Shown here: in pieces, positions 33,841-43,204 of the stretch | Layout: every line of letters starts with the position of its first letter | Numbering within the stretch: position 1 is the stretch's first letter | Source of the DNA: Flavobacteriia bacterium | GTDB taxonomy: Bacteria; Bacteroidota; Bacteroidia; Flavobacteriales; Schleiferiaceae | Reading direction: 5' to 3' | Assembly: GCA_013373425.1 (NCBI GenBank) | Contig: JABXHW010000030.1 | Span: 1 to 64,000 of the forward strand | Length of the DNA: 64,000 nt | Notes under the pieces: model-generated | The model's input: the letters and a program-made list of their open reading frames with translations, nothing else | What the model was told of the DNA's origin: nothing | The model's database searches: none | Position numbers and translations under genes: made by a program

Positions 33841-36648
33841 CTACATCTTTTCACGAATCGCGAGCGCGGTTGCGTTGTCTTTCAATTTTAGGATGTCCTC
33901 TGGATTTCCTTGGAATAGAACAGTTCCTCCGTTTTCTCCCCCATCTGGACCTAGGTCGATGAGCCAATCGGCGCACTTAATTACATCTGGATTGTGCTCG
34001 ATCACCAGGATGCTGTGCCCTTTATCAATGAGGGCATAGAAAGAGTTCAACAGCTTGTGGATGTCTTCAAAGTGAAGACCCGTCGTTGGTTCATCAAAAA
34101 TGAACAACTTTTTGCCTTCACTCTGCCCCATAACTAGGAAGCTTGCGAGCTTCACGCGCTGGGCTTCACCACCCGAAAGGGTAGAAGAAGATTGCCCCAA
34201 GTGAACGTAGCCGAGACCTACCTCTTGAAGTGGTTTAAGGCGATTGACAATCTTGGTTTCACCGTGTTCTTCAAAGAATGAAATTGCATCATCCACAGTC
34301 ATCTCTAGGATGTCGAAGATGCTCTTTTCATTGAATTTCACTTCGAGTACTTCGTCCTTGAATCGCTTGCCATCGCACTGCTCACACTTGAGGTGAACGT
34401 CCGCCATGAACTGCATCTCGATGGTCACTTCGCCTTCGCCCTTACACACATCGCATCTACCGCCATCCGTGTTAAATGAAAAGTGCTTCGCTTTCAGATT
34501 GCTGATTTGCGATAGCTTTTGATTTGCATAGAGGTTACGAATCTCGTCGTAGGCCTTGAGATAGGTCACTGGGTTACTTCGGCTCGACTTCCCAATAGGA
34601 TTCTGATCGACGAATTCCACACCAGAAATACGTTGGAAGTCACCTTCCACAGATTTATGCTTTCCGGCTTTTTCGCCATATCCTCCCATCTCTTTTTGAA
34701 GCATAGGATAGAGGATTCGACGAATCAAGGTGGATTTACCGGAGCCACTCACGCCGGTTACCACGGTAAAGGTGTGCAGTGGAAATTCGATATCCACGTT
34801 CTTGAGGTTGTTTTCACGAGCCCCTTCAACGCGGATTTTATATTCAGAAGTTCTGCGCTTCTCTGGAAGAGCGATTTCCTTCTTGCCGCTCAAGTATTGA
34901 GCTGTGAGCGTTTCTTTCTCAAGGAGTTCCTCCATGTAACCATTGAATAGCACTTCGCCACCGTAGCTACCGGCACCAGGTCCGATATCTACAATTACAT
35001 CTGCGGCTTTCATGAAGGCTTCATCGTGCTCAACAACAATCACTGTATTACCGATGTCGCGGAGGTCCTGAACAACCTTTACCAATCGGTCGGTATCTCT
35101 AGGGTGCAGACCAATGCTCGGTTCATCCAGAATGTACATCGAGCCGACCAAGCTACTTCCCATGCTTGTCGCCAAGTTGATTCGCTGAGATTCTCCACCC
35201 GATAGAGTGGAGGAGAGACGGTTTAATGTGAGGTAGCCCAATCCAACTTCCCGTAAATAGTGGAGTCGGTTGGTGATTTCAATAAGGAGACGCTTGGAAA
35301 CTTTTTGATCAAACTCAGAAAGTTCCAAGTTGTTGAACCAAGTGTGGAGCTTGTCGATGGAAATGTCCACCAACTCCATTACATTTTTATCGTTGATCTT
35401 CACATAGGACGCATCCTTGCGAAGTCGTCTTCCGTTACATTCCGGGCATTTTGTCTTGCCACGGTATCGTGAAAGCATTACTCGGTACTGAATCTTGTAC
35501 GATTTGCTTTCCAAATGCTTGAAGAATGCGTGTATTCCTCGGAAGTATTTATTACCACCCCATAACAATTGGCGTTGCTCCTCGGTGAGGTCGCCGTAGG
35601 GCCTGTGAATTGGGAAGTCGAATTTTGAGGCGCTTCGCACCAATTCTTCCTTCCATTCCTGCATCGAGTCGCCTTTCCAGGCAGCTACCGCATCTTCATA
35701 AATACTGAGACCATGGTTAGGAATAACCAGGTCTTCATCGATGCCAATTACATTTCCAAAACCTTCACACTTCGGACAAGCACCGTAAGGGTTGTTGAAA
35801 CTGAAAAGGTGAATAGAAGGCTCTTCGAATTGAATACCATCAGCTTCGAATTTGTTGCTGAAGGATTCAATGGAATCGCGCTGAACCCAATGAATATTAC
35901 AATCACCTCGCCCTTCGAAGAATGAAGTTTGAATGGAATCTGCGAGGCGTGCATCATTGTCCTCATCGTCTTTTCGCACAACAGCTCTATCGATGATCAG
36001 CTGGGCATCCAAGGGCCAATCTTTCACATGCTGCTCGATGAGGTCTGCTATCTCTTCCGAACCTCCATCCCAGAAAATTCGGGAGAAGCCTTGCTGTTGG
36101 AATACGTTTAATGCCTCCACAGGTGTGCGTCCGTTAGGACGAACTGGAGCAGTAATCATGAGACGTTCGCCCTCATCACCTGAATGGATATGGTCGAGCA
36201 CATCAGATACGGTGTGGCGCTTTACCTCTGCACCAGACTTAGGGGAATAGGTTCGACCAATGCGGGCGAACAACACCTTCATGTAGTCGTAGATTTCAGT
36301 AGTCGTGCCCACGGTAGAGCGTGGGTTGCGAGAGATAACTTTCTGTTCGATAGCAATGGCAGGAGCAAGTCCTTTAATGTCGTCTACCTCCGGCTTATTG
36401 AGACGTCCGAGAAACTGACGCGCATAAGATGAAAGGCTTTCGACGTAACGACGCTGACCTTCGGCATAGAGTGTATCAAAAGCCAAAGAAGATTTTCCAC
36501 TACCTGAAACACCGGTAATTACCACCAATTTGTTTCTCGGAATGGTGAGATCTACATTTTTCAAATTGTGCACTCGTGCACCTGAAATCACAATGTTTTC
36601 GGTGGTTTCAGAAGGAGTATCGACAGGTGTGGGCATCGTTTTTTCCAT
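33841..36648 (-). CDS. Excinuclease ABC subunit UvrA
   Basis: 935 residues from the ATG at 36648 (the frame continues to a TTG at 36657). UvrA recognises DNA damage for nucleotide excision repair. Two ABC ATPase modules are seen: Walker A GVSGSGKSSLAFDT and GVSGSGKSTLIRRI, with signatures STLSGGESQRINLA and STLSGGEAQRVKLA. Zinc modules CPKCEGFG...CPECNGRR and CDVCKGEG...CEQCDGKRF are complete. Length is normal. It converges with the Haem_bd gene, 14 bp apart, without an evident terminator. Confidence 0.96.
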   Translation of the reverse strand: MEKTMPTPVDTPSETTENIVISGARVHNLKNVDLTIPRNKLVVITGVSGSGKSSLAFDTLYAEGQRRYVESLSSYARQFLGRLNKPEVDDIKGLAPAIAIEQKVISRNPRSTVGTTTEIYDYMKVLFARIGRTYSPKSGAEVKRHTVSDVLDHIHSGDEGERLMITAPVRPNGRTPVEALNVFQQQGFSRIFWDGGSEEIADLIEQHVKDWPLDAQLIIDRAVVRKDDEDNDARLADSIQTSFFEGRGDCNIHWVQRDSIESFSNKFEADGIQFEEPSIHLFSFNNPYGACPKCEGFGNVIGIDEDLVIPNHGLSIYEDAVAAWKGDSMQEWKEELVRSASKFDFPIHRPYGDLTEEQRQLLWGGNKYFRGIHAFFKHLESKSYKIQYRVMLSRYRGKTKCPECNGRRLRKDASYVKINDKNVMELVDISIDKLHTWFNNLELSEFDQKVSKRLLIEITNRLHYLREVGLGYLTLNRLSSTLSGGESQRINLATSMGSSLVGSMYILDEPSIGLHPRDTDRLVKVVQDLRDIGNTVIVVEHDEAFMKAADVIVDIGPGAGSYGGEVLFNGYMEELLEKETLTAQYLSGKKEIALPEKRRTSEYKIRVEGARENNLKNVDIEFPLHTFTVVTGVSGSGKSTLIRRILYPMLQKEMGGYGEKAGKHKSVEGDFQRISGVEFVDQNPIGKSSRSNPVTYLKAYDEIRNLYANQKLSQISNLKAKHFSFNTDGGRCDVCKGEGEVTIEMQFMADVHLKCEQCDGKRFKDEVLEVKFNEKSIFDILEMTVDDAISFFEEHGETKIVNRLKPLQEVGLGYVHLGQSSSTLSGGEAQRVKLASFLVMGQSEGKKLFIFDEPTTGLHFEDIHKLLNSFYALIDKGHSILVIEHNPDVIKCADWLIDLGPDGGENGGTVLFQGNPEDILKLKDNATALAIREKM

Positions 36649-36736
36649 GACTGGCAAAGGTACAGATTTAAGCTTGAGCTACCTATGTGACCGTCACTCT
36701 AATACGTTAAATTATTGTCGTTGTTCAAGATGACAT

Positions 36737-36768
36737 TTGCATTATTGCTTTCTTTTCACTTACATTTG
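36737..36768 (+). promoter_or_regulatory. Promoter TTG-N21-TACATTTG for the second ECF gene
   Basis: TTTG at 36736-36739, 21 bp spacer, TACATTTG at 36761-36768. Predicted start near 36772 gives a leader of about 106 nt before the ATG at 36878. Confidence 0.65.
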
Positions 36769-36877
36769 AGAAAACAACAGCGCTCGTATATGTCGAGCTT
36801 TTGTCAACTTAAACCCACTTCTATAGACATATCTCTACCCGTTTAACTTAGGAAATTAGGAACCAAATCAGACGGTT

Positions 36878-37465
36878 ATGGATATGTTGCAATGGAAGGA
36901 CTCCGACCTTGTCAAGGAGTACATGAAGGGTAATGAATCTTGTCTCGAGATTCTCATCAATCGACACAACACTAGAGTTTATTCGTACATCATCAGCAAA
37001 ATTCGTGATGAGGATTTAGCGAATGACGTATTTCAAGACACTTTTGTCAAAGTAATCAATACGCTCCGTGCGGGTCGATACAATGAAGAGGGAAAATTCC
37101 TTCCATGGGTGATGCGAATTGCACACAACTTGGTCATCGACCATTTCAGAAAGGCCAAGAGAATGCCTACGATTTCTCCATCTGAAAACTTCGACATCTT
37201 TGATATTATCAAGGACGGAGCGCCTACTCAAGAGCGCACCATGATTCAGGAGCAAATTGAAAGCGACTTAATCAAATTGGTGGAGCATTTGCCAGAAGAG
37301 CAGAAGGAAGTATTGAAGCTTCGCATCTATTCGAAATTGAGTTTCAAGGAGATTGCAGATCACACGGATGTGAGCATTAATACTGCGCTAGGAAGAATGC
37401 GCTATGCCTTGATGAACTTGAGGAAACTTATCGAAAAGAACGGTGTGAGTTTAACGATTGATTAA
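36878..37465 (+). CDS. ECF-subfamily RNA polymerase sigma factor
   Basis: 195 residues. Region 2 is YMKGNESCLEILINRHNTRVYSYI...ANDVFQDTFVKVINTL...FLPWVMRIAHNLVIDHFRK; region 4 is LPEEQKEVLKLRIYSKLSFKEIADHTDVSINTALGRMRYALMNLRK with an NTALGRMRYA recognition helix. No anti-sigma gene is adjacent. This orphan type is well conserved in Bacteroidota, and has a housekeeping-type promoter of its own. A small ORF and a terminator follow, probably in the same transcript. Target genes unknown. Confidence 0.9.
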   Translation: MDMLQWKDSDLVKEYMKGNESCLEILINRHNTRVYSYIISKIRDEDLANDVFQDTFVKVINTLRAGRYNEEGKFLPWVMRIAHNLVIDHFRKAKRMPTISPSENFDIFDIIKDGAPTQERTMIQEQIESDLIKLVEHLPEEQKEVLKLRIYSKLSFKEIADHTDVSINTALGRMRYALMNLRKLIEKNGVSLTID

Positions 37466-37526
37466 ATTTTTTGTCCGACGTACAATAGGTACATATGTCG
37501 TGCGTTCTCAAGGTGTTAAACAAAGT

Positions 37527-37679
37527 ATGCCTATGCACAACATTACACCTAGCGAACGTAAAGCCAACGGAAATATGAAGAAAGCGCCTCAGCATTGTGT
37601 GGACTTTCTACTCCAATATTCAAAGAGCTTACACGTAGACAAACTGGATAATCAAGACGTATTCACACATCTTAACTGA
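37527..37679 (+). CDS. Small conserved-looking protein downstream of the ECF gene
   Basis: 50 residues from the ATG at 37527 (another ATG 6 bp on; the frame also extends back into the sigma gene). The core KKAPQHCVDFLLQYSKSLHVDKL looks like a real folded helix with a Cys. It lies 61 bp after the sigma gene and directly before a strong terminator, which supports it as the last gene of that transcript. I do not recognise a function; a sigma-associated regulatory peptide is one possibility. Confidence 0.6.
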   Translation: MPMHNITPSERKANGNMKKAPQHCVDFLLQYSKSLHVDKLDNQDVFTHLN

Positions 37680-37700
37680 TGTTGGTTTCCAAGAACAAAG

Positions 37701-37727
37701 AACCTCGCAATTTGCGGGGTTTTTTTT
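37701..37727 (+). terminator. Rho-independent terminator
   Basis: An 8-9 bp stem (AACCTCGCA with TGCGGGGTT, one G-U pair), a 3-nt loop and eight T residues, 21 bp after the small ORF. Confidence 0.93.
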
Positions 37728-37731
37728 ATGT

Positions 37732-37903
37732 GAGGACGTAGCGACGTACGGATGTAGGGACGTGGGGAGGTGCGGACGTAGCTAGGTGGAGAATTGGACT
37801 TCTGGAGAACAGGATGATTGGAGAACAGGATGATTGGAGAGCTGGTTAGATGCAAAAGCGATCACTCACGTCCACACGTCCCTACATCCTAACGTCCCAA
37901 CGT
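37732..37903. repeat. Octamer-phased degenerate tract with an inverted copy
   Basis: From 37732 to 37859 the sequence can be cut into 8-bp units such as AGGACGTA, GCGACGTA, CGGATGTA, GGGACGTG, GAGAACAG, GATGATTG (the last pair present twice in a row). From 37868 to 37903 the same GACGT/GATGT words occur in reverse complement: 37743-37763 matches the complement of 37876-37896 at 19 of 21 bases. It lies between a terminator and the end of recQ. Confidence 0.8.
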
Positions 37904-37907
37904 ATAA

Positions 37908-40082
37908 TTAATTCGCTACCTCGCTCAGGAATTTTAAGCGAATCAATCTAAGCTCTTCCTCGCTGTAGTCGCCATCGAATTCTTCAAAGGCTTCTGCGAT
38001 GAGTCCTTCTTCGGATTCATCCATGAAATACTCGTAAATCTCTTCAATCGAGTCTTCGTCTAGGATGTCTTCCAGGTAATAGTTGATATTTAGCTTTGTG
38101 CCAGAGAAGACAATCATCTCCATTTCTTTCAGGAGCTCTTCCATTGTGAGGCCTTTGGCACTGGCGATATCGTCTAGTGGTAATTTTCTGTCGGTACTCT
38201 GGATGAGGTATACCTTAAGTGCACTTTTATTGGCGAGACTTCGAACGACTAAGTCCATTGGTCGATTGATGTCATTCTCGTCCACGTACTTCTTAATCAT
38301 GCTCACGAATGGAACCCCAAATTTTGCGGCCTTCCCTTCACCGACACCGCTCATATTCTTGAGCTCATCGAGAGTGGTAGGGTAGTGGGTAGCCATTTCA
38401 TAGAGGGAAGTCTCCATAAATACAGCATATGGGGGAACGCCCTTTTCTTTTGCGACCTTTCTAGTGAGGTCTTTCAGCATCTTGAAAAGTTGATCGTCCA
38501 ATGCAACAACGGTCGCGCTGCCGTTCGATGATGCATCTTCATATTCGCGTTCTTCGGGCATCATGAATTCTCCAGGCTTCGCCATGAAATCATGTCCCAG
38601 CTGACTTAAACGGAGTACGCCATAGAGTTCTATTTCTCTTTCGAGATACCCTTGGACCACGGCTTGACGTATCAAGTTGTGCCAGAAACGCTCATCGTGA
38701 TTGGTTCCTTCACCCCATTGAGGAAGGTTTTCAGAATTATGAGTCTTGAGGAGTGCTGTTAGATTGCCAATGAGGATATTGACTATCTGTTGCGCTTTGA
38801 ATTTTTGATTGGCACCCTTGACGGTTTCTAATGCCAATGCCAGTTCTTTGGAGGCATCGTGTAGCGTTTGCGGATGTCGACAATTGTCGCACATTCCACA
38901 ATTATCCGGCTCATATACTTCCCCGAAGTAGTAAAGGAGATACCTTCTTCGGCACATGCTCGTTTCGGCATAACTCATAGCTTCTTGCAAGAGTTGCTTG
39001 CCGATTTCTTGTTCCGCTACTGGTTTTTTAGAAAGGAATTTTTCGAGCTTCTCTATATCCTTGTAACTGTAAAAGGTTATCAAGTTGCCTTCGCCGCCAT
39101 CTCGACCAGCGCGTCCGGTTTCTTGATAGTAAGATTCGAGGCTCTTGGGCATGTCGTGATGAATCACATACCGCACATCGGGTTTGTCGATTCCCATTCC
39201 AAAGGCGATGGTCGCAACAATAACATCCGTTTCTTCCGACAAGAATGCGTCTTGATGCTTCACCCGTGTATTGCCATCCAACCCCGCATGATAGGGAAGA
39301 GCTTTGATGCCGTTCACCTGAAGTTGCTGGGAGAGATCTTCCACTTTTTGTCGAGAGAGACAATACACAATGGCGCTCTTTCCTTTATTCTCCAATAAGA
39401 GTTTGATGATCTGCTTCTCTACATCCGTCTTTGGTCGGACTTCATAATAGAGGTTATCACGATTGAACGACGATTTGAAAACACGTGCATCTTCAATGCC
39501 GAGTGTCTTGAGGATATCGCTTTGAACTTTTGGCGTTGCCGTTGCGGTCAATGCGATTATGGGCTTTCGACCTATGTTTTCAATCGCGGTTTTTAGATTT
39601 CGGTACTCCGGACGGAAGTCGTGCCCCCATTCCGAAATACAGTGTGCTTCATCAATAGCAAAGAAGGATACGTTCAACTCGCGTAGGAGTTCGATGTTTT
39701 CTTCTTTGTTTAGGGATTCTGGCGCGACATATAGTAGTTGGGTGATTCCTTCCCGGAGGTCGGATTTCACCTGAACGATTTCTTTTTTGGTGAGTGAAGA
39801 ATTGAGAACATGGGCCACTCCATCTCTTTGAGAGAAGCCGCGCATAGCATCCACTTGATTCTTCATCAAGGCGATGAGAGGAGAAACAACGATGGCTGTG
39901 CCACCGAGCATCATGGCTGGAAGTTGGTAGCACAGCGACTTGCCGCCTCCAGTGGGCATGATAACAAACGTATCTTCTCCTCGAAGGAGATGGTTTACTA
40001 TTTCTTCCTGTTCGCCCTTGAAAGTGCTGAAACCGAAATGCTTTTTCAGCTCGGCGGACGGATTTGTTCCTGTTACGGCCAT
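37908..40082 (-). CDS. ATP-dependent DNA helicase RecQ
   Basis: 724 residues. SF2 helicase core: MPTGGGKSLCYQLPA (Walker A), FAIDEAHCISEWGHDFRPEYRNL (DEAH plus aromatic-rich loop), ALTATATP, and motif VI QETGRAGRDG. The RecQ-C zinc site is CRRRYLLYYFGE...CGMCDNC, followed by a winged helix and an HRDC domain (about 530-605). An acidic C-terminal extension (about 650-724, rich in Asp/Glu) is longer than in E. coli RecQ but common in Bacteroidota. It unwinds DNA in recombination and fork repair. Confidence 0.95.
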   Translation of the reverse strand: MAVTGTNPSAELKKHFGFSTFKGEQEEIVNHLLRGEDTFVIMPTGGGKSLCYQLPAMMLGGTAIVVSPLIALMKNQVDAMRGFSQRDGVAHVLNSSLTKKEIVQVKSDLREGITQLLYVAPESLNKEENIELLRELNVSFFAIDEAHCISEWGHDFRPEYRNLKTAIENIGRKPIIALTATATPKVQSDILKTLGIEDARVFKSSFNRDNLYYEVRPKTDVEKQIIKLLLENKGKSAIVYCLSRQKVEDLSQQLQVNGIKALPYHAGLDGNTRVKHQDAFLSEETDVIVATIAFGMGIDKPDVRYVIHHDMPKSLESYYQETGRAGRDGGEGNLITFYSYKDIEKLEKFLSKKPVAEQEIGKQLLQEAMSYAETSMCRRRYLLYYFGEVYEPDNCGMCDNCRHPQTLHDASKELALALETVKGANQKFKAQQIVNILIGNLTALLKTHNSENLPQWGEGTNHDERFWHNLIRQAVVQGYLEREIELYGVLRLSQLGHDFMAKPGEFMMPEEREYEDASSNGSATVVALDDQLFKMLKDLTRKVAKEKGVPPYAVFMETSLYEMATHYPTTLDELKNMSGVGEGKAAKFGVPFVSMIKKYVDENDINRPMDLVVRSLANKSALKVYLIQSTDRKLPLDDIASAKGLTMEELLKEMEMIVFSGTKLNINYYLEDILDEDSIEEIYEYFMDESEEGLIAEAFEEFDGDYSEEELRLIRLKFLSEVAN

Positions 40083-40228
40083 AGGTTAGCGTTGACTACT
40101 ACGGTACCTCGTGGTAAGCAACTAATAAGGTACAAAAATTCCCCTGTGTTATTCAAGGAAACGCTGTGATTCCAATAAAGTTAATTAGGATTAGGTCTGG
40201 TCTAGCAAATTTACGTTAGAGATTGGTT

Positions 40229-40258
40229 TTGAGGAAATAAAATACGGAGCTAGCTTTG
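40229..40258 (+). promoter_or_regulatory. Promoter TTG-N19-TAGCTTTG for tatC
   Basis: TTTTG ending at 40231, 19 bp spacer, TAGCTTTG at 40251-40258. Predicted start about 40262, only some 6 nt before the tatC ATG. Confidence 0.6.
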
Positions 40259-40267
40259 CGCCTGATT

Positions 40268-41089
40268 ATGGCTACGAAAACACAGAAGGATCCAAACGCT
40301 ATGAGCTTCCTCGACCACTTGGAAGTATTGCGTTCACATCTCATCCGCTCGAGTATCGCCATCCTAGTGGGGATGATTGCTGCCTTCATCGGCGTGGAGT
40401 ACTTATTTGACGGAATCATACTTGCTCCACTCGATCCTCACTTTGCCACATATTCATGGATTTGTGAGATTACCACTGCCTTGGGTGGTTCTACGTTTTG
40501 TGATACTTCTTGGAGTATTCCGCTGAAGAACATCCAGTTTATGGGAGAATTCACAATGCACATGCAGATTTCCCTCATCGCTGGTATCATCGTTGCCTTT
40601 CCGTACATCATATGGGAGTTGTGGCGCTTTGTTCGTCCAGGTCTGCATGAACGTGAACGTAAGAATGGCGGACTTATCATCTTCTTCGTTGCTGGTCTCT
40701 TCTTCCTCGGTGTGCTATTCGGATACTACATACTTTCTCCATTGAGTGTTCAGTTCTTCGGGACCTACAGTATTAGTGACACCTTTGCAACGGAGGCGAC
40801 ACCTCAATCTTACGTATCGTTGGTGACTACGCTTACTTTGGCAACGGGGCTCATCTTTGAATTGCCTGTGCTGGCTTATTTCTTTAGTTCGATAGGCTTA
40901 CTCACGCCAGAATGGATGAAGAAATATAGACGACATGCAATCGTTGTAGTATTGATTTTTGCCGCTATCATCACACCACCCGACGTTTACAGTCAGGTGT
41001 TAGTAGCGATACCGGTGATGTTCCTGTACCAAATATCAATTGTCATATCTTCACGGGTGAACCGTAGAAGAAATAGCCGAACTGCATGA
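40268..41089 (+). CDS. Twin-arginine translocase subunit TatC
   Basis: 273 residues from the ATG at 40268. TatC is the receptor of the Tat system, which moves folded proteins with RR signal peptides across the inner membrane. [16 protein letters not shown] is the classic cytoplasmic N-terminal motif; [34 protein letters not shown] is the first loop/TM2-TM3 signature, and six helices are present. tatA/B are not in the window. It overlaps lptB by ATGA. Confidence 0.95.
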   Translation: MATKTQKDPNAMSFLDHLEVLRSHLIRSSIAILVGMIAAFIGVEYLFDGIILAPLDPHFATYSWICEITTALGGSTFCDTSWSIPLKNIQFMGEFTMHMQISLIAGIIVAFPYIIWELWRFVRPGLHERERKNGGLIIFFVAGLFFLGVLFGYYILSPLSVQFFGTYSISDTFATEATPQSYVSLVTTLTLATGLIFELPVLAYFFSSIGLLTPEWMKKYRRHAIVVVLIFAAIITPPDVYSQVLVAIPVMFLYQISIVISSRVNRRRNSRTA

Positions 41090-41862
41090 AGCTCGCCGCC
41101 AACAACATAGTAAAGAGATACCGTTCAAGAACAGTCGTAAAGGGTGTTTCTTTTGAAGTGGAACAAGGTGAAATCGTGGGATTGCTCGGTCCGAATGGTG
41201 CGGGTAAAACTACATCCTTCTACATGGTTGTTGGATTGGTTAAGCCCGATGAGGGAGAGGTGACTATCGATGGAGAGGTAATCACCAAGGACCCTATGTA
41301 CAAAAGAGCGCAGAAGGGCATTGGCTATCTAGCGCAGGAGGCATCTGTATTCAGAAAGCTGAGTGTTGAGGACAATATTATGGCTGTCCTCCAGATGACG
41401 AAGTACAATCGGAAAGAGCGTAAAGAACGACTCGAAGACTTGCTGGATGAATTCGGTTTGCAGCATATCCGCAAGAACAGAGGTGATCTTCTATCGGGAG
41501 GAGAACGACGAAGAACTGAGATTGCTCGCGCGTTGGCTACCGATCCTAAGTTCATTCTGTTGGATGAGCCGTTTGCTGGTGTCGATCCCATCGCCGTGGA
41601 AGATATTCAGGGCATTGTAGCACAGTTGAAGAAACGTAATATCGGTATTCTAATCACTGACCATAATGTTCAGGAAACCTTAGCTATTACCGATAGAACA
41701 TATTTGATGTTCGAAGGGCGTATTCTCAAAAGCGGGTCAGCTGAAGAGTTGGCTGCAGATGAGCAAGTTCGACGCGTATACTTGGGGCAGAATTTTGAAT
41801 TGCGCAAGCCTAAACCTCAGCAACCTACTGCTGATGAGTTGCGCGCGTTAGGCGATCGTTAA
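41086..41862 (+). CDS. LPS export ABC transporter ATPase LptB
   Basis: 258 residues. LptB drives lipopolysaccharide transport from the inner membrane through LptFG and LptC. Walker [12 protein letters not shown]-loop [17 protein letters not shown], signature [16 protein letters not shown], Walker [14 protein letters not shown] and H-loop ITDHNVQET are intact; the [11 protein letters not shown] stretch is typical of LptB. Coupled to tatC by ATGA, with 38 bp of convergent overlap with the Sua5-type gene. Confidence 0.94.
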   Translation: MKLAANNIVKRYRSRTVVKGVSFEVEQGEIVGLLGPNGAGKTTSFYMVVGLVKPDEGEVTIDGEVITKDPMYKRAQKGIGYLAQEASVFRKLSVEDNIMAVLQMTKYNRKERKERLEDLLDEFGLQHIRKNRGDLLSGGERRRTEIARALATDPKFILLDEPFAGVDPIAVEDIQGIVAQLKKRNIGILITDHNVQETLAITDRTYLMFEGRILKSGSAEELAADEQVRRVYLGQNFELRKPKPQQPTADELRALGDR

Positions 41863-42793
41863 TCGCCAATCCCAAACCTTCTTCAGGAGCAAACTCTACA
41901 GATACCACATCCCAATTGGTTTTGTCTAATTGACGTAAGCACATGAACAATCGCTGAGCTGCTTCGGTGATCGACCCTGATTCGCTCAATAGTATTTGAG
42001 CTTCATTAGGGAGTTCTTCAGAATAGGTAGAGAATCTAAGCGCTCCGATGCGTTTCTCTGGATACTGTTTCTTCAATTCAGCAATAGAAAGCTTCGAGAG
42101 TTGTACGCCGGGGGCGTAGTGACTGTGCAACATTCCGGGTGCATTGGGCTGGCTACTCGACAATCGAATGTCTTCTAACTTCTGCTCAAAAACCTTTTCA
42201 AGTTCAGCTAGTTCGAACCCTCCCAATCGCAATACAGCGGGGCGCTCGCTAGATAAGTCGATAATGGTAGATTCAATTCCCACCTCTGCATCCCCTCCGT
42301 CTAGGATGTACGGTAGTCGGCCATCCAGTTGATCTTTAACGTGCGAGGCTCGAGTTGGACTCACGTATCCAAATGGATTCGCACTGGGGGCGGCAAGCGG
42401 AAAATCAAGTGACTTTAGAAGCTCTAAGGTCATAGGATGTCTAGGAATCCTCAAGCCCACTGTGTCATGTCCAGATGTGACCAAGTCGGGGATTATTGTC
42501 TTCTTTTTGAGAATATAGGTGATGGGACCAGGACTGAGTTGATCAACCCAAGTCAAGATGCGTGGATCAAAATCAGCGTACTTCTCAAATTCTGATGAGG
42601 CATGCGTATGGATGATGAGCGGATCGAATTGTGGACGATTTTTGGCCTCAAAGATCTTGATCACAGATTCCCTCTCGAGAGCATTTCCAGCCAATCCATA
42701 TACAGTTTCGGTTGGGATGGCCACGAGTTCGCCATTGCGAAGTTCATTCGCAGCTCGTAGTATGTCGGTTCCGATTTCGGTGCTCCGCTTCAT
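41825..42793 (-). CDS. L-threonylcarbamoyladenylate synthase (Sua5 type)
   Basis: 322 residues from the ATG at 42793; the frame extends to a TTG at 42802. It makes threonylcarbamoyl-AMP for the tRNA t6A37 modification. The YrdC domain (about 1-200) has [41 protein letters not shown] and the KxR-type RNA/nucleotide site; a C-terminal Sua5 domain (about 210-322) with [12 protein letters not shown] makes it the long form. Its product is also the substrate basis for MtaB at 16.2 kb. Confidence 0.92.
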   Translation of the reverse strand: MKRSTEIGTDILRAANELRNGELVAIPTETVYGLAGNALERESVIKIFEAKNRPQFDPLIIHTHASSEFEKYADFDPRILTWVDQLSPGPITYILKKKTIIPDLVTSGHDTVGLRIPRHPMTLELLKSLDFPLAAPSANPFGYVSPTRASHVKDQLDGRLPYILDGGDAEVGIESTIIDLSSERPAVLRLGGFELAELEKVFEQKLEDIRLSSSQPNAPGMLHSHYAPGVQLSKLSIAELKKQYPEKRIGALRFSTYSEELPNEAQILLSESGSITEAAQRLFMCLRQLDKTNWDVVSVEFAPEEGLGLAINDRLTRATHQQ

Positions 42794-42813
42794 AAGCGGC
42801 AAAGGTAATTCGC

Positions 42814-43200
42814 TCAGTTGAGTCTAGGTGTAGCGAAGAATTGAAAAGTGGGAATTTGCACTTGGAATGGCTCACCATCTGATAGTCGAACCATATTGTA
42901 TACACCTCGCATTGCCCCAATGCTGGCTCTCAAATGACATCCTGATCGGTAAGTGTGTACTTCTCCGGGGGCAATCACGGGTTGCTTACCAACAACTCCA
43001 GTTCCTTCAACCTCGCTTGGTCCGTCTCCCGTATCGTAAATAAACCAGTGTCTGCCTAAGAGCTGAACAGTTTCATGACCTAGGTTCTCGATTTGTACAT
43101 CGTAGGTAAAAACATATAGAGGACCGTGCTTACTGAAGAAGCGTCCTTCAAAACCCGTTTCGACGGAAATTTTAATGCCTGATGTGACGAGAGTAACCAA
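42814..43200 (-). CDS. ApaG-domain protein
   Basis: 128 residues, immunoglobulin-like ApaG fold: TSGIKISVETGFEG, YVFTYDVQIENLG, VQLLGRHWFIYDTGDG and GVVGKQPVIAPGEVHTYRSGC are all family motifs. The start appears to be a TTG at 43200, since no ATG or GTG exists before the conserved N-terminus and the upstream stop is only 4 bp away. ApaG has been linked to divalent cation efflux and Ap4A metabolism in enterobacteria; the biochemical role is not settled. Confidence 0.9.
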   Translation of the reverse strand: MVTLVTSGIKISVETGFEGRFFSKHGPLYVFTYDVQIENLGHETVQLLGRHWFIYDTGDGPSEVEGTGVVGKQPVIAPGEVHTYRSGCHLRASIGAMRGVYNMVRLSDGEPFQVQIPTFQFFATPRLN

Positions 43201-43204
43201 TGGG

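Noticed and set aside
37732..37903. Attachment site or mobile-element end
   Set aside because: There is no integrase, transposase or target duplication; the repeats are phased words in a gap after a terminator.
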